Shown: one piece after another, positions 7,370 to 12,844 of the stretch
How the letters are laid out: each line of letters opens with the position of its first letter
Numbering within the stretch: the first letter of the stretch is position 1
Source: a virus
Virus record (IMG/VR): IMGVR_UViG_3300021959_000423
Coordinates: 1-22,839 of that record
Strand: one strand, 5' to 3'
DNA: 22,839 nucleotides
Notes under the pieces: generated by a model
Databases searched by the model: none
The model's input: only the letters and a program-made list of their open reading frames with translations
What the model was told of the DNA's origin: nothing
Translations under genes and position numbers: made by a program

Positions 7370-7807
7370 TCATCCCCCCAGTTTGCGGTACTCCGAATTG
7401 GTAGGGTGTGTGAGTTTGACCCCCAGGTCGATACACCACGCCTCTACTTGTTGCATGAAGTATAACATTTCTCCCCTGTCTAGCGTCGAAGTGCCGCGTA
7501 CCTGTGCGGGTATCGTCGTATTGCCCACTTCTACGTCTTCAGTTCCAAGGAACTTATACTTAAGCATCAGCTTCAATTCGTCCTCAGTACCCGTGAAGCC
7601 GCCCCGCTTTTTAAAGTGCCGTGTCATGTCTCTGACCCACACATGAAACAAGTCGTTTTGACTAAGCGAGCGACGTGGCTTGTACTCCTTCACCTGCCAC
7701 GCTACAGGTTTTTCCCAGCACCATTCCGTTTCAAGAAATTTCTTGAAGGCTTCCATGCGGTCTTTAATTTCGATTGGGTCTTTTATCAGCCAGAACTCAC
7801 CGAACAT
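7370..7807 (-). CDS. NinB/Orf-like recombination protein
   Basis: A 145-aa protein with the region KPRRSLSQNDLFHVWVRDM (residues 43-61), resembling the RS-x-x-QN core of lambda Orf/NinB, which helps load recombinase by acting on SSB-coated DNA. Length matches the family. The start overlaps the gene before it by 11 nt. The pairing with a NinG-like gene downstream repeats the lambda nin-region association. Assignment rests on the short conserved core and context. Confidence 0.6.
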   Translation of the reverse strand: MFGEFWLIKDPIEIKDRMEAFKKFLETEWCWEKPVAWQVKEYKPRRSLSQNDLFHVWVRDMTRHFKKRGGFTGTEDELKLMLKYKFLGTEDVEVGNTTIPAQVRGTSTLDRGEMLYFMQQVEAWCIDLGVKLTHPTNSEYRKLGG

Positions 7808-8150
7808 AGTCGTAATCCTGCGGCGTCAGCTCGGGCAATTTAGTCGCATCGGAGTCGTTAGAGACCTGCTCTCTCGTGCGGAAAAAACCCTCATACTCAG
7901 GATACATACGCATAAAGCGACGAGCATAAAACGCGCGATAATTATTGTTGAGCTTAAATTGAGTTTCTCCGTCACCGCCGATGTCCTTCTCCCATCGGAT
8001 GCGCTCAAAAAGCCCGTTGATAGAGTAGTGCTTAAACCCTTTACCCTTCATCTCCGCACTGAAACGCTTTAGCATTTCCCACACTTCGGGGTGCTGCTGA
8101 TGGAAAGCCTCGCACTGCGTGCGCATTTCTTCGTACCTTGTATCACTCAT
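7797..8150 (-). CDS. Phage DNA-metabolism protein of unknown function
   Basis: A 117-aa protein. The pattern HQQHPEVWEMLKRF, then HYSINGLFERIRWE, then FYARRFMRMYPEYEGFFRTR is, from memory, widely conserved among small phage and prophage proteins near replication genes. No biochemical role is known to me. ATGA overlap with the replication protein ahead of it implies translational coupling, so the two are likely to act in the same process. Confidence 0.65.
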   Translation of the reverse strand: MSDTRYEEMRTQCEAFHQQHPEVWEMLKRFSAEMKGKGFKHYSINGLFERIRWEKDIGGDGETQFKLNNNYRAFYARRFMRMYPEYEGFFRTREQVSNDSDATKLPELTPQDYDYVR

Positions 8151-8521
8151 CTTGTTACCCTCTCCCCTTCAAACGTCACGTACTGCCCATATTTCTGAAG
8201 GCACAATTCGCGGAACTTTTCGCTCTGCATAAAGTCGTGTGTGCCTTCGTCAAGCTTGGTCCATCGTTTATAAGGCAACTGCCCGCTTTCCTCTTGTGCT
8301 TTTTGAGCAAACGGCGAAATACCTTTTTCCATTTGAGCGGCTTTTTTTAGCCAGTTGTTTACAAATGACTTGCAGTTTTTCTTACGTCTCGCAGGGTTGG
8401 CATCTACCCAACACTCAGCGGCGTCATACTCAGCATAAACATCGACGTTCGGATATGCGTGTTGCCACTTAATGAAATCCTCGTCTTCTGGAAACCAATC
8501 CTCGCCATAAAAGTCTTTCAT
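8147..8521 (-). CDS. Replication-initiator C-terminal-like protein
   Basis: A 124-aa protein. Residues 17-65 (WQHAYPNVDVYAEYDAAECW, then ANPARRKKNCKSFVNNWLKKA) match the segment found at the C-terminus of many phage replication initiators and DnaT-like helicase loaders. The usual N-terminal winged-helix domain is missing, so this is a stand-alone version. It is the first gene after the long structured leader. Ribosome site AGGAG, 7 nt spacing, with GAAGGGT directly before the ATG. It probably starts phage DNA replication or loads a host helicase. Confidence 0.65.
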   Translation of the reverse strand: MKDFYGEDWFPEDEDFIKWQHAYPNVDVYAEYDAAECWVDANPARRKKNCKSFVNNWLKKAAQMEKGISPFAQKAQEESGQLPYKRWTKLDEGTHDFMQSEKFRELCLQKYGQYVTFEGERVTR

Positions 8522-8553
8522 ACCCTTCTCCTTTTTTTAGACAATAGGGGTCA

Positions 8554-8689
8554 TTAGAGGCGGTTGTTGCCCTATACAAGTATCTAGCTAGTCCATCATC
8601 CATACAGTATCAGTGCAGAAAATTAACGGCTCTGCCAGACCGCGCCCTTACTACTTGGCAACATAACCACTGTTCGTCCCCGCCTCTAA
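8554..8689 (-). promoter_or_regulatory. Nested stem structure in leader of replication operon
   Basis: Three nested perfect complementary blocks are visible: TTAGAGGCGG (8554-8563) with CCGCCTCTAA (8680-8689); TGTTGCC (8565-8571) with GGCAACA (8657-8663); and AAGTA (8578-8582) with TACTT (8652-8656). Inside lies GCAGA (8615-8619) with TCTGC (8631-8635). On the minus strand this would be a closed domain in the roughly 260-nt leader of the gene at 8521, ending 33 nt before its ATG. No known riboswitch or tRNA pattern was recognised. It could equally be DNA-level structure of a replication origin. Confidence 0.55.
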
Positions 8690-8745
8690 AGGTCGTAGGA
8701 ATGAATCGGCTTTCTTGAGCGGCTGCACCTGAGACAGCACTATTT

Positions 8746-8763
8746 GACTAGGCTCGACTAGGC
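8746..8763. repeat. Short direct repeat, two copies
   Basis: GACTAGGC occurs at 8746-8753 and again at 8756-8763, a 10-bp spacing that places both copies on the same helical face. It lies just downstream of the leftward start of transcription and could be a regulator or initiator binding site. Only two copies are seen. Confidence 0.4.
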
Positions 8764-8789
8764 GTACTGAGGTGGGATGGGGAGTTATG

Positions 8790-8817
8790 AGTATACAGAC
8801 AGCTAGATTGCTGTATA
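8790..8817 (-). promoter_or_regulatory. Leftward half of divergent promoter
   Basis: On the minus strand TATACA (8817-8812), a 16-nt spacer, then TATACT (8795-8790). The -10 matches 5 of 6 and the -35 matches 4 of 6. It would start RNA near 8783, giving a long leader before the replication gene at 8521. It shares its bases with the rightward promoter through the dyad TATACAG-N12-CTGTATA (8792-8798 with 8811-8817). Confidence 0.5.
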
Positions 8818-8819
8818 AT
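8792..8819 (+). promoter_or_regulatory. Rightward promoter of small RNA
   Basis: TATACA (8792-8797), a 16-nt spacer and a perfect TATAAT (8814-8819). Expected start at about 8826-8827. This is the only plus-strand promoter for which a matching terminator (8883-8911) follows at short distance. The dyad covering both promoters means that one bound protein could block or balance both directions. Confidence 0.65.
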
Positions 8820-8825
8820 TTTCCC

Positions 8826-8911
8826 TATCCTTTGCACGCAAACCAAGGATGCCACAAGCGTAAACCCTTCCGCAAGTGGTTGGCCCCGTTTCCTCGACGG
8901 GGCTTTTTTTT
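8826..8911 (+). ncRNA. Candidate phage small RNA, about 85 nt
   Basis: Defined by the TATAAT promoter on the left and an intrinsic terminator on the right, on the strand opposite to every protein gene. The RNA can form three hairpins. The first is AUCCUU (8827-8832) with AAGGAU (8845-8850). The second is CCAC-aa-GCG (8852-8860) with CGC-aa-GUGG (8871-8879), a symmetric AA/AA internal loop under a ten-base loop UAAACCCUUC. The third is the terminator stem. There is no ORF with a ribosome site in it. The loop holds ACCCUUC, complementary to GAAGGGU before the ATG at 8521. No Rfam family was recognised. Position beside a replication gene recalls lambda OOP RNA, by analogy only. Confidence 0.65.
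8883..8911 (+). terminator. Intrinsic terminator of plus-strand small RNA
   Basis: GCCCCGT (8883-8889), loop TTCCTCG, ACGGGGC (8897-8903), then eight T residues (8904-8911). A perfect 7-bp stem with a U tract in the plus direction only; on the minus strand no T run follows the stem. It ends 3 bases before the stop codon of the leftward zinc-ribbon gene. Confidence 0.9.
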
Positions 8912-8913
8912 GC

Positions 8914-9003
8914 CTATGACTTGGGCTTGTAAACACGACCACACGCTTCGCACTTACGGATGTTGCCCGATGTTGTGGTTGAACCACCACAAGAACACTG
9001 CAT
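8914..9003 (-). CDS. 29-aa zinc-ribbon peptide
   Basis: A tiny frame: MQCSCGGSTTTSGNIRKCEA, then CGRVYKPKS. The cysteines form CxC-GG and CxxCGR pairs, as in the smallest zinc ribbons. The ATG lies 2 nt after the stop of the HTH gene and has a GGGAGG ribosome site 5 nt upstream, formed by the end of that gene. It is the last gene before the non-coding stretch. Likely a nucleic-acid- or protein-binding accessory; specific function unknown. Confidence 0.7.
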   Translation of the reverse strand: MQCSCGGSTTTSGNIRKCEACGRVYKPKS

Positions 9004-9005
9004 AG

Positions 9006-9218
9006 CTACCTCCCTAATTGCTCAAACTCATCCAAGGACAAGTTGAGTCTGTTGGCTAACTGAACGACGAGCGAGAATTTCATGTCGTCTTTATGCCGCC
9101 ATCTACAGACAGCGACATTCCCGACACCGAACTCCTTTGCCAGCTCCTCATTACTGACACCTGCCAGTGCTTGCGCCTTCTTGAGTGCGCGACCTGTACT
9201 AGAAAGGCAGGTCATCAT
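9006..9218 (-). CDS. XRE-type HTH regulator
   Basis: A 70-aa single-domain DNA-binding protein. Residues 10-66 fit a Cro/CI-type helix-turn-helix (LKKAQALAGVSNEELAKEFG, then VGNVAVCRWRHKDDMKFSL). The start at 9218 has AGGAG 6 nt upstream; a second ATG follows at 9215. A good candidate for the protein that acts on one of the dyads at 4154-4176, 8792-8817 or 10549-10564, but which one cannot be told here. Overlaps the SSB-like gene by 20 nt. Confidence 0.75.
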   Translation of the reverse strand: MMTCLSSTGRALKKAQALAGVSNEELAKEFGVGNVAVCRWRHKDDMKFSLVVQLANRLNLSLDEFEQLGR

Positions 9219-9459
9219 CTAGCTCCTTAGTCTGTAGTGATTGACGCGCCTGTTGCATACCCTGACTATGAACTTGCTCCTTAGCCGTGGTGCTGAGGGA
9301 CATAAAGGTATTACCGTTCTTGTCTTTCTTAAGCCACGCTGACAGCCAAAACTCAGTGCCATTGCCATCGGTATAGCTACCCTTGTAGTCAGGATGCGTG
9401 TCCTTTTCCTTGCGGTCGTTCTTAAACAGGACGCCTCGATTGCTGTTGTCATACTCCAT
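9199..9459 (-). CDS. SSB-like / DUF736-like protein with acidic tip
   Basis: An 86-aa protein. The N-terminal part (NRGVLFKNDRKEKDTHPDYK, then GTEFWLSAWLKKDKNGNTFM) is the compact beta pattern of DUF736-like phage proteins. The C-terminus DDDLPF copies the acidic tip with which bacterial SSB recruits its partners (DDDIPF in E. coli). Together with the annealing-type protein ahead of it, a single-stranded-DNA role is likely. Ribosome site GGAG before the ATG; overlaps the upstream gene by 11 nt. Confidence 0.65.
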   Translation of the reverse strand: MEYDNSNRGVLFKNDRKEKDTHPDYKGSYTDGNGTEFWLSAWLKKDKNGNTFMSLSTTAKEQVHSQGMQQARQSLQTKELDDDLPF

Positions 9460-10039
9460 TAGCTAACTCCTTCCTTGCTTGGTTAAATGCGTCATTGCCT
9501 TTGCACGCCGCACGTTCTTCGGTGGTAAAAATGCCACCCTTTGTCGGCGCTCTAAACAGAGTCGCCATAGTCTCGTGGTCGATGTCACCCCAGATAGCGG
9601 CCAGTGATTGCCAATCCTCGTTGGCGATTGCTTCCTTGGCATACATGACCCAATCAAAGTTGTCGCGTACTGTTGCCATGAACTCGAGAAACTCGCCGTC
9701 GTTCTGCTGGCTAATAGCGTTAGCCACCTCGTCAGCACTGGCTATCTCTGTGCCACCTAAACCGAAGAAAGCCAAGGCTCTGCCCACCGCTGAACTCTCC
9801 GCCACCTCCATCGCGGCCTGTGCGTTTATCTTGCTAGCGGCCCTGACTTCTTCAGCGTGACCTGTGGCAATGACCTGACCCGCCGCGGATATCGTGGCTT
9901 TCATAATTACCAAGACATCGTTTGCCTCTACCAGCTCAGTCAAGATGGTGAAGTCTGGATGCTTCGCCCTAAACTCGGCTACACGTAATGCAACCGTCTT
10001 GTATTCCTTGCCGTGGATTTTAACTACGCCATCAGTCAT
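9449..10039 (-). CDS. Single-strand annealing / Rad52-like protein
   Basis: A 196-aa protein. Its N-terminal domain starts with GKEYKTVALRVAEFRAKHPD, then strands ending near KATISAAGQVIATGHAEE. The helix AMEVAESSAVGRALAFFGLG (residues 75-94) is the strongest sign: the (E)(T/S)SA(V/I)GRALA motif recurs in ERF, Sak and Rad22-like phage annealing proteins. The role would be to bind and anneal single strands in phage recombination. The C-terminal third (from about residue 110) is poorly conserved in type. TGATG overlap with the gene before it and a strong AAGGAGG site. Confidence 0.6.
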   Translation of the reverse strand: MTDGVVKIHGKEYKTVALRVAEFRAKHPDFTILTELVEANDVLVIMKATISAAGQVIATGHAEEVRAASKINAQAAMEVAESSAVGRALAFFGLGGTEIASADEVANAISQQNDGEFLEFMATVRDNFDWVMYAKEAIANEDWQSLAAIWGDIDHETMATLFRAPTKGGIFTTEERAACKGNDAFNQARKELANGV

Positions 10040-10329
10040 CAGATGCCTCCTTGGTTTTCGTAGTCGTAAGAATCGGCGTAGCCAGCGTTGTACGCTTCTG
10101 GCATACCGTCGCGGTGTCTGATGCCTTCCTCTTGGTCAGTCCACCCCTTTATGTAGTCTTGCTCTGCAAGCTCTAGGAAATCCGCTAGGCGGGCATCCAT
10201 TGCCGCTTCGATAATCTGAAACGGCTTAGGCTTGTAGACAGACAAGTTTTTTAGCTGGCCTACCAGCGAATCAAGCTCCTCTATTAGCTCGCCCTTGATA
10301 AGCTGTGGCTCTATGAATTGCTTAGTCAT
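10039..10329 (-). CDS. Hypothetical early protein, 96 aa
   Basis: Not recognised. A helical acidic protein whose C-terminus (EEGIRHRDGMPEAYNAGYAD) has the Y-x-x-GY pattern seen in several small phage early proteins. AAGGAGGG ribosome site. Its stop overlaps the start of the annealing-type gene, suggesting coupled expression. Confidence 0.6.
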   Translation of the reverse strand: MTKQFIEPQLIKGELIEELDSLVGQLKNLSVYKPKPFQIIEAAMDARLADFLELAEQDYIKGWTDQEEGIRHRDGMPEAYNAGYADSYDYENQGGI

Positions 10330-10340
10330 GGTTACCCTCC

Positions 10341-10532
10341 TTAAAATGACTCGCGTTCGAGATTAAGCACGTCGCCAATCATGGCGTCGTAAATTTGCTT
10401 TAGCTGAATAACAGATTGACCTTGGATGTCGGTCAGGTCGTAGTCTCTATCAGCTCGGTTTAGCTCTGCTAGAGCCTCGTCGAGCTTGTCGAGAATCTCG
10501 CTGTACTGCGCGATTTGGTCGTCTAATTGCAT
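10341..10532 (-). CDS. Hypothetical early protein, 63 aa
   Basis: A small, strongly acidic helical protein (repeated leucine spacing: LDDQIAQYSEILDKLDEALA). Coiled-coil oligomerisation is plausible. First gene of the early operon, with GGGAG 7 nt before the ATG and the dyad at 10549-10564 directly upstream. Function unknown. Confidence 0.55.
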   Translation of the reverse strand: MQLDDQIAQYSEILDKLDEALAELNRADRDYDLTDIQGQSVIQLKQIYDAMIGDVLNLERESF

Positions 10533-10548
10533 GGTTTTCTCCCTTCAA

Positions 10549-10617
10549 TGTTCTACATAGAACACTGTCAGAATACACCATTGGGGATAAATGTGTAGCT
10601 TTTTTTGTTATTTATTT
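10549..10617 (-). promoter_or_regulatory. Candidate early promoter with operator dyad
   Basis: A near-palindrome, TGTTCTA-CA-TAGAACA (10549-10564), lies 17 bases before the ATG of the 63-aa gene. Upstream, on the minus strand, TATTCT (10575-10570) with GCTACA (10599-10594) at 18-nt spacing and an A-rich tract (10601-10617) form a weak promoter with an UP-like element. RNA would start at about 10563, inside the dyad, so a bound protein would block it. No terminator for the lysis operon is visible in this 97-base gap. Confidence 0.45.
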
Positions 10618-10629
10618 ATCTGTAGAGGT

Positions 10630-10986
10630 TTAGCCGTAAGTCCACATGACTGGGGTAGTGGTGCGCATGTCGACGTGTACGAAACCGCCACTATGCGACA
10701 CCCCAATGCCACCAAAGCCCATAGCTAGTGCTTCCTTTACGAGCATCATGCGCTCAACGCCGTTAGACACTGCGATGTCTGCGGCGATTCCCTGCGTATG
10801 GGTGCCGCCTTTTTTCTTGCTACGCTCTGCTGAGTGATTGACTGACCTATATCCGCTCGTAATTACTAGGGGATGCCCTACGCGCTCACGCAATTCGTCG
10901 AGCATGTGAATAAACTCAGGCTTCATATCGTTCTCGCCAGTCTCCCGACAGCGAAACTCGGATGTAGAAAAGTGTCGATAGGTCAT
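10630..10986 (-). CDS. Endolysin, peptidase M15 family
   Basis: A 118-aa zinc peptidase of the D-Ala-D-Ala carboxypeptidase/L-Ala-D-Glu endopeptidase type, used to break host peptidoglycan. Motifs: SGYRS (44-48), the zinc ligands H63 and D70 in THTQGIAADI, and the third ligand H104 in GFVHVDMR. Length is typical of single-domain M15_3 proteins of phages infecting Gram-negative hosts. There is no signal peptide, so it needs the holin encoded immediately upstream, with which it shares an ATGA overlap. Confidence 0.88.
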   Translation of the reverse strand: MTYRHFSTSEFRCRETGENDMKPEFIHMLDELRERVGHPLVITSGYRSVNHSAERSKKKGGTHTQGIAADIAVSNGVERMMLVKEALAMGFGGIGVSHSGGFVHVDMRTTTPVMWTYG

Positions 10987-11357
10987 TTTTTCCTCAACTG
11001 CATTAGCTTGTCAGCACCACGTATTCCAAAGCTGGCAGATACTGCTAAAAATAAAAGGTATTGATACCACTCGGGCAAGGTATCGAGTGCGGCAAACGCC
11101 ATATCGACTCGCTCAATGACAGCAACGTCGTCCATTGCTATCGCGTAGCCAATCATGAAGACAGGAGCCGCTAACACCAAAGTCCAAAATTCGTCTTTCC
11201 AGCTATTTGACGTGGCGTCTGCCATCTTGTTTTCCCAAGCCGCGTCGTTCTGGATAACTTGCAGCTTGCGCTCATGCGTTGCCTGCTTCTCTGCCGCTTT
11301 GCGTTTGAAGTGCCCGCCGACTAGCTCGGTCATCGGGCCGATTAGTGTCTGCCACAT
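10983..11357 (-). CDS. Holin, GTA-type
   Basis: A 124-aa membrane protein. An amphipathic N-terminal third (residues 1-50, with repeated KRKAAEKQ and KLQVIQ) precedes two hydrophobic segments at about 57-75 (FWTLVLAAPVFMIGYAIAM) and 97-113 (WYQYLLFLAVSASFGIR). The WKDEFWTL...FGIRG pattern fits the holin family first described from gene transfer agents. It would make the lesion that lets the endolysin reach the wall. AAGGA ribosome site; located directly ahead of the endolysin. Confidence 0.78.
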   Translation of the reverse strand: MWQTLIGPMTELVGGHFKRKAAEKQATHERKLQVIQNDAAWENKMADATSNSWKDEFWTLVLAAPVFMIGYAIAMDDVAVIERVDMAFAALDTLPEWYQYLLFLAVSASFGIRGADKLMQLRKK

Positions 11358-11359
11358 GA

Positions 11360-12082
11360 CTAGTCCTTAAGTAAAACGATATCGAAGTTAGCCGTGACTC
11401 GTGCGTCGTTGCCGCTTACCTGGTCAACGCGAATGTCTACGTCTGTTTTCTCAGGTAACTTTAGCGGCGCATTGAAGTCATAGCGGTAATGACCATCCGA
11501 CTCTGCGACGTGAGCAATGCGGAACGGCTTGCCAGTCAATCGGTGATACATAAGTACCTGACAAGTCTTTGTGCCGTCGATAGTGGCGTCGATATTTGTG
11601 AGATAGCCTGTGTATCCCGCTGGGACCGTGTAGACCGCCATGAGTGTCTGTGAATAACCTGCGTCTATCTGCGCCACAACGGCTCCTGTGCCGCTTGTAA
11701 CGCGCGCTGTAATGTCACCTACGTTTGCGCCGTCTTCATACGTCATGCGGAAAACGCGGATATAGGTGTTAGCTGTAGCCACCGCTGTCGTGCCCGTCAG
11801 CGTGACCGTCTCGCTCTGCTCGTTATAGTCAGCATCTAAGCCTTCGACTGTTAATACAGCAGTATCGCTTGCGCTGGTCGATAGGCAGTAGATAGTTTGG
11901 GCGCTAGAAAGTGACGCCCAGGGATAAAGTCCGCCGCCTGTCCATACACTCTCAGGGTCGTCTGCTTGGTCGATGTCAAAGTTAGCGCCGAACTTATGAA
12001 TAGCGAACGCGTTAGGGATTGCACCCCGTACAACGTCAAACAAAAAATTAGAGGTCGGGCGCTCGTTATGGAATTGATACAT
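11360..12082 (-). CDS. Putative virion structural protein
   Basis: A 240-aa protein without signal peptide. It contains HKFGANFDIDQADDPESVW near the start, and then a beta-rich part with VTLTGTTAVATANTYIRVFR. This arrangement (HKFG..., WxGGGxYPW, TVTLxGTTAVxTxNTYIR) is common in structural or decoration-type proteins of marine phages, from memory. The TAATG overlap links it to the XhlA-like gene. It could be a minor tail or capsid component; the sequence does not say which. Confidence 0.55.
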   Translation of the reverse strand: MYQFHNERPTSNFLFDVVRGAIPNAFAIHKFGANFDIDQADDPESVWTGGGLYPWASLSSAQTIYCLSTSASDTAVLTVEGLDADYNEQSETVTLTGTTAVATANTYIRVFRMTYEDGANVGDITARVTSGTGAVVAQIDAGYSQTLMAVYTVPAGYTGYLTNIDATIDGTKTCQVLMYHRLTGKPFRIAHVAESDGHYRYDFNAPLKLPEKTDVDIRVDQVSGNDARVTANFDIVLLKD

Positions 12083-12309
12083 TAGCGTAGGTACTCTGCA
12101 AGGCCGAGAATGGCGGTCATTAGGAATGACAGGAAGCCAATACCGCGAATGATGTAGCTCTCTATCTTGTCGAATCCGTGCTGTGCTTTTTCTTCTAGCT
12201 TATCAAATCGGTCGTGATGCTTGTTCAGCGTATCTTGTATATTTTGATAGCGGACTGAACACTCTTTTTCGTGCGCCTCTAGTTTGATTAATGCTTCATT
12301 AATTTCCAT
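12082..12309 (-). CDS. XhlA-like membrane-anchored coiled-coil protein
   Basis: From the ATG at 12309 (1 nt after the previous stop) the product is 75 aa. A heptad-patterned soluble part (MEINEALIKLEAHEKECSVR...HHDRFDKLEEK) is followed by one C-terminal transmembrane segment (IRGIGFLSFLMTAILGLAEY). This resembles XhlA-type proteins that accompany phage holins. An in-frame TTG at 12321 is a less likely start. Probably a lysis accessory or holin partner. Confidence 0.6.
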   Translation of the reverse strand: MEINEALIKLEAHEKECSVRYQNIQDTLNKHHDRFDKLEEKAQHGFDKIESYIIRGIGFLSFLMTAILGLAEYLR

Positions 12310-12310
12310 G

Positions 12311-12844
12311 TCATCGCCCAAGCGGATTAGCTAGTTCATCCATTGCCGTCCACGCATCATTAATGTCTCGTTGCAGACGTGTCATGCGGTCGTCAATGTT
12401 GCCCAATGCCTCTATTTTAGCATTGACTGTGATGACAGTCTCGCTATTAGACTTTTCTACTGCCGCCACCCTATCCCGTAGTGGTAAAAGGTCGCGCTGT
12501 AGCTCCATAATTTGAGACAGGTTAGTCGATAACTCTGCTAGCTTGCCCTGCAATTCACCGACGTTGTTGTCGTCTAGTTGCTGTTGCATGTTGGCGATGG
12601 TGACTTGATACGCCTGTAAGGTCTCAGATTGCCCTGCACGCAAGTCGTCGAACCTACCCTGCACAACGGCAGTCTCTGCTGTAGCATCGCTCACAGCGCC
12701 TTCTAAGGCTTCTAGGCGACTAAAGAATTCCGAAGCTGTCCATATACCGCCGCCAATCGTTGACGCAAATGACAAGACAATAGCAATCCAAACGCCTTTA
12801 ATCTGCGTCCCGCCGACATTTAACTCTAAGTCTTCAATCGCCAT
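12311..12844 (-). CDS. Membrane-anchored coiled-coil protein
   Basis: Starting at the ATG at 12844 the product is 177 aa. It begins MAIEDLELNVGGTQIKGVW, followed by a transmembrane segment (GVWIAIVLSFASTIGGGIW) and about 140 residues of coiled coil (for example LEGAVSDATAETAVVQGRF and LQGKLAELSTNLSQIMEL). The open frame continues upstream to 13072, but that part overlaps the preceding gene and looks like non-coding translation. Topology suggests a periplasmic or cytoplasmic rod anchored in the inner membrane, as in spanin-like or lysis-control proteins, but no specific family was recognised. Confidence 0.65.
   Translation of the reverse strand: MAIEDLELNVGGTQIKGVWIAIVLSFASTIGGGIWTASEFFSRLEALEGAVSDATAETAVVQGRFDDLRAGQSETLQAYQVTIANMQQQLDDNNVGELQGKLAELSTNLSQIMELQRDLLPLRDRVAAVEKSNSETVITVNAKIEALGNIDDRMTRLQRDINDAWTAMDELANPLGR

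Noticed and set aside
8599-8622. LexA/SOS box near ACTGATACTGTATGG on the minus strand
   Set aside because: Only one CTGTAT half-site is present; the second half is missing.
8554-8689. tRNA or tmRNA gene
   Set aside because: Stem lengths and the missing T-loop and anticodon pattern do not fit; only a nested-stem element can be supported.
8792-8817. LexA box in the TATACAG/CTGTATA dyad
   Set aside because: Half-sites are in the opposite order (ACAG then CTGT) and too far apart for a LexA operator.
8748-8990. Minus-strand 80-codon open frame covering the promoter hub
   Set aside because: Overlaps the zinc-ribbon gene, the terminator and both promoters, lacks a ribosome site and has a composition unlike the neighbouring proteins.
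9495-9860. Plus-strand 121-codon open frame
   Set aside because: Complement of the annealing-type protein gene; no ribosome site, and no plus-strand promoter was noticed there.
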